Below, piece after piece: positions 46,488 to 58,202 of a stretch of 64,000 bases of DNA. The stretch is from Galerina marginata. Taxonomy: Eukaryota; Basidiomycota; Agaricomycetes; Agaricales; Galerinaceae. The notes under the pieces were generated by a model. That model saw nothing but the letters and a program-made list of their open reading frames with translations, did not search any database and was not told where the DNA came from. Numbering within the stretch: the stretch's first letter is position 1; every line of letters begins with the position of its first letter. The translations under genes and the position numbers were made by a program. The stretch covers positions 2,170,001-2,234,000 of the forward strand of contig JAECYW010000012.1 of the NCBI GenBank assembly GCA_023014335.1, read 5' to 3'.

Positions 46488-48822
46488 TCACCCAAGTGTA
46501 TACTTCCCAACTACTTTATCCCAAATAGCCTTCGTGTCAACTCTCGCGCCGAGACGCGAAGCAAGGAGGAAGCTCCCACTCAATTTCCTGCACACGCAGG
46601 TCAGAATCATCATCAGACAAAACCGGTCAATCGACAAACCTGTTCAAGCTATAAGTTTCTTTCGGCGGAGGCATCAGCCGATGCTGGAGCATCACTGGGA
46701 TTTGAGCCCGAATTTCAGCAGTGATATCTGCCCATTGTGAACCTTGTCCGAAGGAGAAAGGCTGAGGCGTCGAGGCTTTGAACGGGGTGGCGAGGAGTGT
46801 CATGGAGTTTACGTGTGCGTCGAGCATGACCTTGAAAAGAGACAGGAATAAGACAGATTTGTAGGAGGAGAGGACAATGTGAGGACGACTGACCTGATTT
46901 TCCTCTCCTGTTAAATAACCGACTTTTGTACTCCACTCAACGCATGCTTCTCGATCAGCTAGCGCCGCAGCTTGCAGGAGGGAGAGCCAACTATCCATGA
47001 ATTCTTTTGAGTACTCTCTCGTTGCGCCAAAGTCCACTAATTCGATCTGCATCGCCTTATTTAATGATGAAGGAAAAGAGTGAAGGTTGGAAGACCAACC
47101 TGTCGTGTGTCAGAGTTCCAAAGGAAGTTCGTCCAGTTTGGGTCGGTCTGCATTGCGCGGAACTCAAAGAGTTCTTTGAGACACAGCTCGATAATCCAAG
47201 CAGAGATCTAACAGAATAGCTCAGATAGTAAAACCAGCAAAAGTCATGAAGGAATCGCACATCGTTCCTGTCTTTCTGCGTAAGGTTGCTCGCATCCGCT
47301 TCACCCACGCTGACTCCATCTACTCTCTCCATCACCAAAACTGTCGACGTACTGCCGTCCCATACCCATGGAACTTTGAAACGCGAATCCTTCCCCAGGT
47401 ATTCTGGTGTTCCAAAAGTTTTGAGGTAGGACGCCTCGCGCACGTAATCGCACTCGTCCGCGAGTTCTGCTTTCATGACCTAGCGCAACTATTAATGCTC
47501 CTTCTTTCGTCTTCCTTCCATTCGCCTCACCGAGATGGTCCTATCCAAGAAGAGGCCCTTTGGCAACAACTTGCCTGCCGTCAGCAATAGCTTGATGTAC
47601 CCTAAGTCGGTCTCTATGGAGTTGACGATGTTCGGGAACTGGATCTTCACAGCCACGCGCTCTTCCTTCCCAGAAGGAGACACCGAAGCTGCGAGGATTG
47701 CAGTGTGCACTTGCCCTATAGAGGCCGCGGCAAATGGGATCCTGTCGAAGCTTATGAAGTTTTCTGACCAGGACGGTCCGAGGGCAGTGGACATGACTTG
47801 CTAGGAGGCAGGCTAATTAGTTGTGCCATGCGGAGAGGAAGAGGGAGTACGAAGGCCCACCTCCATTTGCCAATTTGGCATGTAATGTGCGCTATCTTGC
47901 ACTCTGCGGAAGATTTTGTCGATCTCTGGTGGAAGGATATGCGTGTCTGTCTCGATCCGTGGTCAAGATACGACCTTTGTTGAGAGTGTGGTAAAAAAAA
48001 ATACACACCCTGTATACTCATAAATTGTCCCAGTTTCAAAGCTGCGCCTCTCATTTGCGATAGTTTTGACACGAGCCGTTTGATGTTTGCTTCAGTCATC
48101 ATCACCGAGGATTGGTCTGAGGAGCCTGCTCCTGTCCTACGAAGTACTTCCGACGCTGCTCCGTATCCCAGGGAAGCAGCAAGTCCTGTCGCACAAGGAA
48201 ACAGGCTTAGTAAAATGAAACGTTGGCTATTCAAAGGTTTGGTTCACCTCCATAGTGGAACAGCCTGCCTATTCGTGATGATGGCACCCTCGAGGATTGT
48301 AAGTTTCTTGACACGGGCGACGGATAAGTGTGCATTGGCACAGCCGGTGGTTCCTAGCGTCAAGAAAAAAATGGGTGTATCGGCCACAAGCATAGGCACG
48401 GTGGGACGTACCGCATTCTCCAAAATCACCTCAGAAGGTTCGGTTTCAACATTCAACGTAACCTCCTGCAGCACCGGCGCGTCGTTTACTTCCTGAGGGC
48501 TTCGTGCAGGTTCCAGCACGCGAGAAGCATACAGTTGTTTAGTGGATTGCACTTCCTCCAAATCGACGCGATTCTGCGCAGGTTCAAAAGCTTTCTTGTC
48601 TTTGACGAGATCCTGAGTATCGTGCTTGACTACCGGAGCATGTTCAACCGGTTCATCTGGCTTTTCTCCTAGGCCTTCCGTTCTACGCCTTTTCCTGGGA
48701 TGTGCAAACGAAGCACTGGCTAGGGGAGTAAGCTGAGCCGCCCTGTACCGCGCCGCATTGGATAAGATTTCCGCTGTAGAATATAGGACGCAGAACCAGT
48801 TGTAGGCAGGGCCTGGTGGCAT
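46488..48822 (-). CDS. COQ8: ABC1/ADCK family atypical kinase, Coq8 type
   Basis: Multi-exon gene from ATG 48822 ([20 protein letters not shown]) to TGA 46488-46490. The N-terminal 190 residues are variable and contain a basic run, RKRRR. The UbiB hallmarks follow in order: the KxGQ motif in [14 protein letters not shown], the Ala-rich loop [11 protein letters not shown] in place of a Gly-rich loop, the lysine in [21 protein letters not shown], the catalytic [10 protein letters not shown] and the metal-binding DFG in [11 protein letters not shown]. Coq8 sits in the mitochondrial inner membrane and is needed to assemble the ubiquinone synthesis complex; its ATPase activity is thought to matter more than protein phosphorylation. 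A clear presequence is not obvious. All core motifs are intact. Confidence 0.9.
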
Positions 48823-49492
48823 AGAGCAAGCCCTCTACGATGCCAATCGGTTTGTGTTGCAACTCAAGAGGTCCTCGACCGTTGACGATGACCGCTTTTG
48901 TTTGGCAAATGCTTGGAAAGACAATTCAGTTTCGATAGCCGACGGCCTCTCCTCCTCATTATGAGTCAACCTCATGTGGTCTTTCATCTCCACACCTATA
49001 ATGTTGCTCCTGCTGGTCCGACTACCGGGATTTCCTCTCTCATCTTATCATGGTATGCGCATGCAATGTCTTTGCTCTGGATTTCTCGTCTTTGGGATTT
49101 CTTTTCTTCTCTGTGATCGCGTTTTCCTTCTCCGTTTTTCCATTCAAGTTAGTTCCTTTCTCTATTTTATCGACCTATCAGACGAAGCCTACAGCAAGCA
49201 TGTAGTGTCGAGTGGTCTATTCCCAGTCCACACAAGGCATGACAGAACTTAAACCGCAATATTCCATTGATTGACCATTGGGGATTAACGCTGGGATGCT
49301 GTTCGCATTTAAGTAAGTAAACATAGCCGCTGAATCCAGGTTTTGACAGCAACTATGGGCTACCACACCAATCTAGTTCAAGGCTCGGCCCCAGTCATAG
49401 CGATATCAAAAAAAAAAAACTGCATCAGGTCACCATCGGTGTTCTCGTGTTCTTGTGCGCCGATTTTTGGGTGAGTTTCCTGTAATCTTCGA
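48823..49492. other. spacer with a possible small + strand exon
   Basis: An ATG at 48961 opens MSQPHVVFHLHTYNVAPAG and could be the first exon of a short divergent gene (a GTATGC donor is near 49050), but I found no convincing continuation. A tract of eleven A lies near 49409. Otherwise nothing is supported. Confidence 0.35.
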
Positions 49493-50464
49493 CTAAAGGA
49501 ACATAACTGTGAGAGCCTGAATCAGTTCTATCTTAAAACTTGGTGACTTGCCTTGGTATTGTTTGAGATCCCCTGGTTCGCTTGAATCCTCGGATTTCAG
49601 GACCTCCTTACATGATCTCTTATGTCGTTTGAGGGCATCGGCTCTGTTGCCGGGTTGAATCGAGAAACGGGGGAGAAATGCAGAAACGACTGACCTGCAG
49701 AACTGGTTTTTACAGGCAAGGCAACCAAATTTCGAGTTCGAGTGCGTGCTGTCTATGTGCCGTCTTCTGTCGGACTCTCTTGAAAAGGTTCCTCTGCAAT
49801 GGGGTTCAGTACAGGGAAAACCTTTTTTCCTTCCTCCCTTCACTTCCTTCGTGGGTGGAAGCTGTGCCTCAATCGGCGGTTTCAATGAGGCAGCGGTTTG
49901 CTTTCTCCTGCCACGGACTGGTTTGACCTCCTTTTTCAGACGATTTGAAGATGGCCCATCATTTTCTATATCTTTCTTTTCTTTAAGGTCAGGTTCGAGG
50001 TCTGTTCTCTTACGCTTCTTCAAGTTCTTGGAAGTTTGATTTGCTGTGGTGAGTTGTTCCCCACGCCCAATGGTCTGCCTTTCCAGCGGTCCTGAGTCTG
50101 CCTTCAACGACAGTTTATTATTCAACAGCTTTGGACGGCCTTGTTTGACGGTTGTGGGCTCGTCTGATCTGGCGAATGTGTGCGGTTGGCCAGGATGTTG
50201 AAAAGACGAGAGGATATGCTGGTCTCTTTGGTACTCGGTGGAAAACGGTACTCCGGATAATGTTCCATAGTTTTCAGACATCCGGCTGGTATTGTTTTCT
50301 ACTTCAAGGTTCTTGCAGCCATTGCTCATTGGATCAGCACTCCCACTCCCGCCTGTTTTCGTTGTCGGCTCGACTTCTATGGGCTCTTCTCTTGTATATT
50401 CTGGGGGGAAGACATCCTTGGGACAAACTGTTCCAGAGTATAGATAAAGGTTGTATCGGAACAT
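49493..50464 (-). CDS. C2H2 zinc-finger protein, likely transcription factor
   Basis: Two exons (50464-49695 and 49643-49493) give 306 residues. The start is ATG 50464 (MFRYNLYLYSGTV); the frame is open upstream but has no ATG. The N-terminal two thirds are polar and charged with basic runs (KKRKR, VRGRRKQ) that may be nuclear signals. Near residues 215-245 lies FPCTEPHCRGTFSRESDRRRH, a C2H2 finger, and a second finger, FGCLACKNQFCR|ADALKRHKRSC, is split by the 51-base intron. Joining it restores Cx2C...Hx3-4C/H spacing (last ligand Cys). It should bind DNA in the nucleus. Targets are unknown. Confidence 0.85.
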   Translation of the reverse strand: MFRYNLYLYSGTVCPKDVFPPEYTREEPIEVEPTTKTGGSGSADPMSNGCKNLEVENNTSRMSENYGTLSGVPFSTEYQRDQHILSSFQHPGQPHTFARSDEPTTVKQGRPKLLNNKLSLKADSGPLERQTIGRGEQLTTANQTSKNLKKRKRTDLEPDLKEKKDIENDGPSSNRLKKEVKPVRGRRKQTAASLKPPIEAQLPPTKEVKGGRKKGFPCTEPHCRGTFSRESDRRRHIDSTHSNSKFGCLACKNQFCRSVVSAFLPRFSIQPGNRADALKRHKRSCKEVLKSEDSSEPGDLKQYQGKSPSFKIELIQALTVMFL

Positions 50465-51584
50465 CGTCGAGGTTGCCTGTGACTTGGAGGTCGATGTGCG
50501 GTGGGGATTCTTCAAAGGGGCAGGCCTGCTCTCGCGTGGAGAAGTGGAGAAGGATCACAAGATATATATTCTAAGCGTATTGTACTCCTTGTTTGTTTTT
50601 GATAACTATTGGAGCCATTACCACAACTGGTTGCTGTTCTGACGAATAAATAAGAGCGACGTTGTGGTTTTGAACAACCAATCTATAGGCTTTATACTGC
50701 CGACTGGAATAGTAAGAATGACCCGGATTGCCAGTTTCCCGGCATTAACTGGCGCGTCCTGCAACCCCTGTTGTGATTTGAGGCGTGCTAGCATTGCCGA
50801 TCTATAGTCGCTGCAGTGGCGTCTGTAATTTGGGTTCGAATGAGTCGTTGGTTGACATGTATTTCCTTCGCATCATCCCTGGATGAAAGTTTGGCACTCA
50901 GTGCGCGCGCTGCTGTGCTGGATAGGGGGCAGCCACACGTTAATTTCACGACGCTCAATAACTTATTCCCATCGAGGCTACTTGACCCCGGTGTCCGAGT
51001 CTATTTCACTCCTCGTGGGAACAATTTAAGCGCGCATAAATGTTCTGACTGTTGATGATTTCACTGGGTCTAAGCATTCGTTCTGATGGTATGAGTTCTT
51101 TAATCCTGCGTGGATACTAAAAATCTAGATTTGGTCCATTTTCCGTCCTGAAGGGCTTTCCAGCTCCCGAGGATCATTGCCACATCCATTACTTAGACTT
51201 GAACAAGTATCACCGTCCCGCCTTCCTTATCGGGTTTGTTTTTGTGCGCTTATACTGCACCCGTTATCTTTCATCACCTGCAGGCTGCAGCAGGTGGAGA
51301 AATTGCGGATCTTTTGAAGGGACTGCGGACAGCGTGCCTTACTCCCAAAGTAGTTATCCTGTCCGTAAAGGGATCGTGATCATGAATAGGGCCAGAGAAG
51401 GCGAAGTGCACAGCGTTAAAACGACATCGAATATCGAACCCGCGTATTCAGCGCGTTTTTCGAGTCAAACTGTCGTCCGCACTAACATGCCGTATAGATA
51501 TTATAACTTTTCGAGTGTTCAGTTCGACACCCCACACTCACCTTCTTATTCTTGTCTCTTCCCAGTTATTCACGCTTCCAGCAA
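50465..51584. other. 1.1 kb divergent promoter region
   Basis: The region lies between the C2H2 gene start (-) and the next + strand gene. A + strand frame from 51382 (MNRAREGEVHSVKTTSNIEP) runs to 51681, overlapping the next gene in another frame; no evidence supports it. No other feature is seen. Confidence 0.4.
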
Positions 51585-52581
51585 ATGGCACACTCAATTA
51601 CCGATTTTCTTGAGGAAAACTCATCGCTACAAGAAACTGTCCCGTCTGGAGCTACGGATACATCCCAATTACGTCCCCTAGCAGTTTCTGCTGCTGTGCT
51701 TCACGGGGAGGGTCAGAATGCACTCACAGTGGCTCCGTCTTCGCATTCCAGATCCCCACGTTTTCTATTAGAGGCACTCGTTAGGTTAGCCTATAATGAG
51801 CGGGAAACCGAGCTACGTCTCCAGCCCCCTCAGGAAGAAACGACTATCCCCTCACTTGTTACTACTCGACCCGAAAAAAATCCCCGACTGAGGCTTCGTT
51901 CGCGAGTCGAGAAAGAGAAGGCAACTAGAGCTCCGGAGTATCCGAACAATGGGCTAGGCCGTTCAATCGGTACCACATTGATAGCAAAAGAGAAGAATAT
52001 ATCCAGTAAGTCCCGCACACAGAAGATACGGGAAACGAAGAATGCATCCCACCGTCGGCAGGTGGTTACACGACCGAAGAGAGCCAGGAATATGTCGGAG
52101 ACATTTAGAAAAGTTTTCCTCTCAAAGCACCCCTTCGTAATTTACTTTTCCGAGAACGCTATTACTTGTGCACTCTGCCATAGGAACATCAAACTTGATG
52201 CTCGACGCAGATACTACCCCGGTTTCGCCGTCAAACATTTTACCAAGTGCAAAGGGTTTGATTCGTCCTACGTTGAAAGGTATGTAAGGCGAGGATTTGT
52301 CGGAGACTTGGCCTGGAAGCGCTTACAACCCTCTTCAAAATTCCAGTGAGCCTCTAAACAGGCCAATCTACCGAGGCGGTTATTCCGGAGAAATTCCAGA
52401 AGCTTCTGTTCAAGGGTTAAGGGGAGAAGAAGCGAGTTCCTTTGTCGCCCAACCTCGCGAAGTCGAGAACTTGAACCGTTCTGGGCTGAACCCATATTGT
52501 GCGCGATATTATTCGACCGATGCAATCTGTGAATGTAAGGTCCATCTGAATCTAGCTCACGAGAGCAAGATACGCATGTAG
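51585..52581 (+). CDS. lineage-specific protein with a Cys/His cluster, possibly DNA-binding
   Basis: Two exons (51585-52279 and 52347-52581) give 309 residues, from MAHSITDFLEENSSLQ to TAG at 52579-52581. The first half is polar with several basic clusters. Residues about 195-225 read ITCALCHRNIKLDARRRYYP and continue to KHFTKCKG, a CxxC...HxxxC arrangement that could bind zinc. The C-terminal exon is polar and includes a second small Cys pair (CECK). I do not recognise a named family. The basic middle (RRQVVTRPKRARN) together with the zinc-like cluster suggests nucleic acid binding, as an inference. The splice join, 66-base intron, is clear. Confidence 0.7.
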
Positions 52582-52707
52582 GTTATGCTTTTACTCCTGT
52601 AGATTACATGGAAAAGCCTTGTGTTTTCTTTGTCCGAATTATACTTCTTCCGTGTTGCTTTACATACCACAAATACATTTATTTCGTTCTAAATTTCTTC
52701 AACAATG

Positions 52708-55413
52708 TTAGTGTTTTTTGATGAAGTCCGCAACTTCAGAAATACATAGTTAGCCCTTAAAAGTATCAAGAGTAGGCAATCATCTCACCTTTTTCCCCAA
52801 TCACATATGCAGTTGCTTTCAGGATCGCGAGTCAGTTGTATTTCAAAAATTGTTGGGCGTGGCTCACCCTGGGTATGAGCCGCGATGTGAAGAGGAATGA
52901 TCGATATATCAGCCACCCGAAGATTCGTTGTGCCGTAGACCTTGTAAAATACAATAAATCGGCAGTAAAATGAGCAAAATAAAAACCCATGTGTACCTTC
53001 AGTTTCGGATCAACGACACCTCGTTTGTCAAGAGGAAGCATGGAGCAACTTCCGACGGTGTCTGCGTTTTGATTAAGTCAGTCATTCATGTTGGAAGACG
53101 AAGAACAAACGCCAAGTGCTTGATAGGTTGTTCTTGATGAATTCTTGGGACGCGGAGTTTAGTAGACCAACTTCAAGTCGTAGAAGCCGCATACCTCGAA
53201 TGTCATCATCGGAAACACAAGTGGGACCAGGCGATACTTCTCGAAGAACTCCAGATTTCCATGGCTCGACCTCTTTCAGGCTTCTGATGAATTTGAATTG
53301 CTGAACAAGAATCTCGAGATCTCAAAATTAACTGAGATGGTTGACTAAGACCAACGAAGGTCGGCAACTTACCAATGCTATTTTCCAAATAGTGCGGATC
53401 GATCTTGGGATGAGCTGCAGGATCCTTCGTTTCGACATGCTGCTTAAAGTGGTCAGAAGGGTGATGCAAGTTCATTATATGCTCAGAAAACGCACGATCG
53501 AGCCTCTTGAAATGGGGTGATTGACCATAGCAATAGGGGAAACGTAACTTTTACCAGGTTCTGGTTTGACTGAGTAGCGAATGGGTTATTCAACACATTT
53601 CAGCTGCAGACGAGACAGAAAAAGTCACTTACGCACTCCTAAGAACATACTAGGGAAAACGACAAGTTCGCAATCAGGTATTGCGTCATTTCGAAGAGCG
53701 GCGATTTGGAGATGAAGTTGCTCTTTCAGACCTGGTTCCAGGTCCTTTTGGGCATTAACTTCTGTTTCCAGATTATCAATCAAAGCATGGGCTGCCTCAG
53801 AGTTTATCACAGATAACGGAAAGTACGAGAACGAGGTAATTCCATGGCGTTGCATACCCTTTCCAACAGTACTGGATAGATCGAATATTATGTTAGAGGA
53901 GAGAGAGAATCAAAGAGTGATGTTTCGCTCAACTGGAGAGATTTGGCTTTGGCCGCATAATCCGGGTCAGCAAGCAGATCCCAAGTTTCATGGGTTGTAT
54001 CAGGATCCAGCTCGTAGATGAGAGTCGAAAAGATGTGTTCCTGCACATTCTCCCCAACACCAGGAAGGTTTATTTCAAGGTCGATGCCCGCCTTAGACAA
54101 CACCTGAGGGTCGCCAATTCCGGACAATTCCAATATCTGAGGTGATTTTATGGCTCTGCACGTAGTGTTAATCTCCCCTCATAATTTAACTTTTCTCGCA
54201 GGCTTACCCAGCGCTCAAGACAATTTCTTTATTAACTTTCACTTCATATGCTATATCGCCACGAATGAACTCAACTCCTGTCGCTGTTCGAACTTTGTCT
54301 TCCACTGCAAGGTCGAGGATGATGCGGGAGACTAAGGCTCCAGTAAGCACCTATCGAATGAGCCATGTAACTGTAAGATTTTCATGATTTCACAATGACC
54401 AGTGCTTACTCTCAAATTCGGGCGGCCACCAATATTGGGGACTAGGTAAGCAGTAGCTGCATAAGACCGGGTCCATGTTTTGGGGTCCAGATTCGCAGAA
54501 GCGATCCATGTCCCATTGATCTGAAATTTGGTTAAAATCGGATCATTGAGCAATCGTGACTTTTAGAGTCCTCACGTCGCCACCATATGGGTCTTTAATC
54601 GCCTTCACTCCCTTCTTCACCACCGTTTCCTGGAAAAGTTTGTCTATTGTGTGAACATGAGGAGGAATGGTGACCTGGATGGGCCCAGACGTTCCTCGAA
54701 CGTTGAGATCGAAAGTGTGCGGATACAAGTCGGTTTGCTCTTTTGCTGGAAGGTGGAAGCTAGAAATGGGGGATAAAAATGAAATACAGCAGTGAAAGCG
54801 AGTGTTCTACGCACGTTTCGGAATTCTTGGAGTGCTTCTCGTAATCTGCCCAGTTCCATCCTGAGTTGCCCAGCTTTTCAAAGGCGTCGATGTCTGCCGC
54901 TGGTGGCTTTATCCAAGCGTAAAAATTCATCGCAGAACTTCCACCTGAATTATTCTGCCGGTAAGATCCAGAGAAGATGAAAATTTTTAGAAATACTCTC
55001 CTAGCCCTTTCCCTCGTGGCCATACAAATTCCTTGTCGTTGGCATTTTTCTGTTTAGCGGTTTTGAAAGCCCAGTCGTACTTGAAAATCATAATGAACGC
55101 CGTTCAGCATACAGTGGATCTTAAGTGATCGTGAAACAAGAGACGCATACCTGTGGATTTCCAAAAGTTTGACCAAACTGCAGTGGGACGTCGATTAGAG
55201 GATCGCCTAGGTTCTTTTCCCCAGCTTCCAGAACAAGCACGGTCACTGACGGGTCCTCTGAAAGGCGAGCTGCAGCAGCTAGTCCAGCTGTCTGATTAGG
55301 AGTGGCAAGCTCAGCAATGAACTTTTGAGAGAGCCGACGCCACCTACTCCTCCCCCGATGACTACATAGTCGAATGATTTGTCGACAGTATCTACAACCT
55401 CGATGAATGGCAT
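52708..55413 (-). CDS. GMC-family FAD oxidoreductase (aryl-alcohol oxidase-like)
   Basis: Many short exons from ATG 55413 (MPFIEVVDTVDKSFDYVVIGGG) to TAA 52708. The FAD site reads VVIGGG|TAGLAAAARLSE across the first intron. GMC signature 1 (WPRGKGL|GGSSAMNFYAW) is split by an intron with no usable GT donor. Signature 2 follows: ILELSGIGDPQVLSKAGIDLEINLPGVGENVQEH. The catalytic region reads HTVGSCSMLPLDKRGVVDPKLKVYGTTNLRVADISIIPLHIAAHTQ, with both expected histidines, and the protein ends VADFIKKH. No signal peptide is visible, so it is probably intracellular or peroxisomal. Family members oxidise alcohols, making hydrogen peroxide. Substrate unknown; see the finding on the splice site. Confidence 0.85.
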
Positions 55414-55941
55414 GAATGCGGTGTTGAGCGGCGAAGTAGAAGGGGGGGAACCAGAGGAGTTCGTAGATAGTTAAGGTCTCCTATTTATATTCCGAGCGAC
55501 CCCACTCTCCTGATGGGACTAAGCATTTAGGTAGACCAGAGGAACCTGTAACAGGCGTTCAAATCTGACTTCTCACCACCTGACAGTCTTGTTCTATATC
55601 CGTCACTGTGGCATAGCGGTGTAGAAACGCCAAGTTCGGCGTTCTCTCGGAAGCCGTGAATCCCCTTTACCGGGAGGATTCTTGGGGATCGAATTCTATG
55701 GCGTACATAAATGCAAGAACTTGCAAGTAGCAGAAAGTGACAAAGTTTTGACGAGGTGCGCTGGACCCTGGTCAAGAATTTAATATTTGCTTACATAATT
55801 AAAGTACGTTAGCCAAAAACGCGGGTGCCGGCGGTTTTCGGCGTCTGTTACGGTGCTTTATGCTCTGGCGTCTAATGTGCCCCGTCCCTACCTTTTTTAG
55901 CGCCGCCTTTGTACCTGACTGGGCAAGCTGTTATAGATAAG
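55414..55941. other. divergent promoter region
   Basis: About 530 bases between the GMC gene (-) and the EEP gene (+). A TATTTATA-like stretch near 55480-55490 could serve the - strand gene. No coding region is supported. Confidence 0.45.
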
Positions 55942-56907
55942 ATGACATTACTCTGCCAACGGACTCTCTCCGCCATCAAACGATCCAACCGCCTGTGGTC
56001 CTCGGTGTCTTCTTTGAGATGTGCATCGAGCCAAGCGACGCACCGGCGTGCTCAGCCATCCCACTTCTCTCTCATAACACAGAACATGGACGCCTTCTCC
56101 TCGCGTCCTATCGCACGAGCTAAACTACTCCTCGACGACATCCTCGAGGAATCCAAACGCCCTGACGTCATCTTCCTCCAAGAAGTCACGTCCGAAGTTT
56201 ACTCTGCTATCCTGGCCAATCCGACAGTTCGCAAAGCCTTCTTGCTGGCGGACGCGCGGGACCAGATGTTGTTTGCTGAGGTTCCCTTTGAAAACATGAC
56301 CTTGTTGTCTCGCAAGCGCTTTACCTTCGACCCAGAGCCGCAGAAGGAGGAGGAGGGTAGGGTCGAGAGTAGGGAAAAGTTCGTGCTTGGTTCCGTTTCC
56401 CGCGTCAAACTCCCTAGCAAGTATGGGAGGTGCGCGCTCTCCGTAGACATCATCCCCCCATCTGCCCCGTCCACCCCGTCGCCGGTCTATCGTCTCATAA
56501 ACGTCCATCTCGACTCTCTCTGGCACACGCTCCCGTACCGCACCAAGCAGCTGGAGATCCTCGCCAACCTCCTACGCGAGCCCGGATGTGCTGGTGGGAT
56601 AATCGCGGGAGATTTCAACGCCATAAGCCCCGACGATCACGCCCTTCTCGAGAAGAACGGACTGCTGGATGCGTGGGTCGCGTTGCATGGAGAGGAAGGG
56701 CTTGACGGGGCTACGTGGGGAGTGGGGGTGGAACGAAGGGACGAACTGAAAGCGGGAAGGTTGGACAAGGTTGCGATATTGGGCGTAGAGGCGAATGATA
56801 TGGGGATTATACACCCTCGCCTTATCGAGGTGCCCAAGTCCACCGGGAATTCCGACTATATCCCCTGCAGTGACCATGACGGGCTGAGACTTAGCTTTAA
56901 TATCTGA
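55942..56907 (+). CDS. endonuclease/exonuclease/phosphatase protein, TDP2-like
   Basis: Intronless gene of 321 residues from ATG 55942 to TGA. The EEP fold is recognisable by its metal and catalytic blocks in order: SLITQNMDAF, PDVIFLQEVT (Glu metal ligand), GRCALSVDI, LINVHLDSL, GGIIAGDFNAI (Asp/Asn), a middle GATWGVG, AGRLDKVAIL and a final CSDHDGLRLSF (Asp-His pair). The order and the late SDHDGL resemble tyrosyl-DNA phosphodiesterase 2, which removes topoisomerase II peptides from 5' DNA ends. The first 45 residues (MTLLCQRTLSAIKRSNRLW...) are Arg/Ser/Leu-rich without acidic residues, like a mitochondrial presequence. Another EEP nuclease is possible. Confidence 0.83.
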   Translation: MTLLCQRTLSAIKRSNRLWSSVSSLRCASSQATHRRAQPSHFSLITQNMDAFSSRPIARAKLLLDDILEESKRPDVIFLQEVTSEVYSAILANPTVRKAFLLADARDQMLFAEVPFENMTLLSRKRFTFDPEPQKEEEGRVESREKFVLGSVSRVKLPSKYGRCALSVDIIPPSAPSTPSPVYRLINVHLDSLWHTLPYRTKQLEILANLLREPGCAGGIIAGDFNAISPDDHALLEKNGLLDAWVALHGEEGLDGATWGVGVERRDELKAGRLDKVAILGVEANDMGIIHPRLIEVPKSTGNSDYIPCSDHDGLRLSFNI

Positions 56908-58202
56908 GTACTTGGGCTACTATGGGAGACTGGTGGTGCGTGGCAATACGTGTCTTTTCGATTTATTAAGACAATAATTTAAAGTTGATCGTTATGTAGA
57001 CACCTTACTCGAGTACATAATTTATTACATCCCTGCTCATTAGATCTCATGTAAAAGTATTCACCAATATATTTATCTCATGTAAAATACATGCAGTAGT
57101 ACCCATACTATGTAATACTAATATGAGGGAAAAGTGCAGGGATTGTATCCCAATGCAGTCCTAGCAACGGTCGTCTGCTTTCTACTATCGCCACCCATCC
57201 CGACTGGCCTTGCGTCCGGCATCCTCCTCGCTCGGCCCCGTGGAGGTCGACGCGTCGAACCACACCGCGCCACTCCCGCGGCGCGTTCGTTCATGGTCGA
57301 AACGGCCATACGAACATCATCGTTCCGTCCAGCCTGTCCGTCTGATTGTTCCCATGAACCGTTGCCGACGTGTGGCGTGTGTGACGAGCCTGGAGAGGCA
57401 GAAGGATAAAAGGGTTAGTTGAGGCGCTAACACGAGCCGCACGGGGACAGGGGGTGGTCATGGGCAACTGAGGCTGGAAGGCGCCTCCCGGCGGGTGAAC
57501 GGGATTTAAATGTTGACAACATTTTAGAGAAGGCATGGCACAAGCCCTGACGCCGCTAAGGAAGTACATGCCAGGAGAACTTAGAGAAGCGTCTTTTGGG
57601 GCGGTATCTCGCCCAAGGTGATCATTAATTGATCATTTATGACCCCGGTGTCCGCACGGGCAACAGTTGGAAAGGCTGGCACATAAAATCACAGGAGTAG
57701 TACTAGAGCCATGCACGAGGCCGAGAAAACACAGATGCACCGCTCCTTGGTGGTAGAAATGTCTAACAGAGTTTCAGAAATGCAAGATTTCTAGGGCACC
57801 AGGCAGGACTCGGATAGCAGAGACACAGAAGCCCAACTTGAGCTCGCCAAGGACAGTTAACGGTCATGAATCAGTCGTGAAGTGCAGTATAATTCCACTG
57901 CTTTGACATTGTATATATGTAGACGCAGGTGCAAAGCTGGTAGGCGAGATCCAGGCGGTCCATGCCAGAAACAGATTTCGAGGAGGGGATTGGGAGGGGA
58001 AGAGCAAAACAAGAACGAAAAGCAATTAAGTATGGGCATTGTTTGGCAACCGGCAGGAAAGATAACAGGAACGGAGTGAACTCGAATTCAACTGTCGAGT
58101 TTCAAATTTCAACGGTGAACACATCCTGTACTCTTTAATTACTCACTCTCATCTTACTTTGTTAAGAACATATCCTTTCCTTTGACTCTCATTCTTTGTA
58201 AA
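56908..58202. other. 1.3 kb spacer without a supported gene
   Basis: The left part (56960-57120) is AT-rich with two copies of TCTCATGTAAAA near 57047 and 57077. The centre (57130-57570) is GC-rich with open frames on both strands but no domain. No exon chain was found. Confidence 0.4.

Noticed and set aside
51199..51681. A 160-codon + strand frame
   Set aside because: It overlaps the start of the next gene in another frame, lacks a domain, and ends inside that gene.
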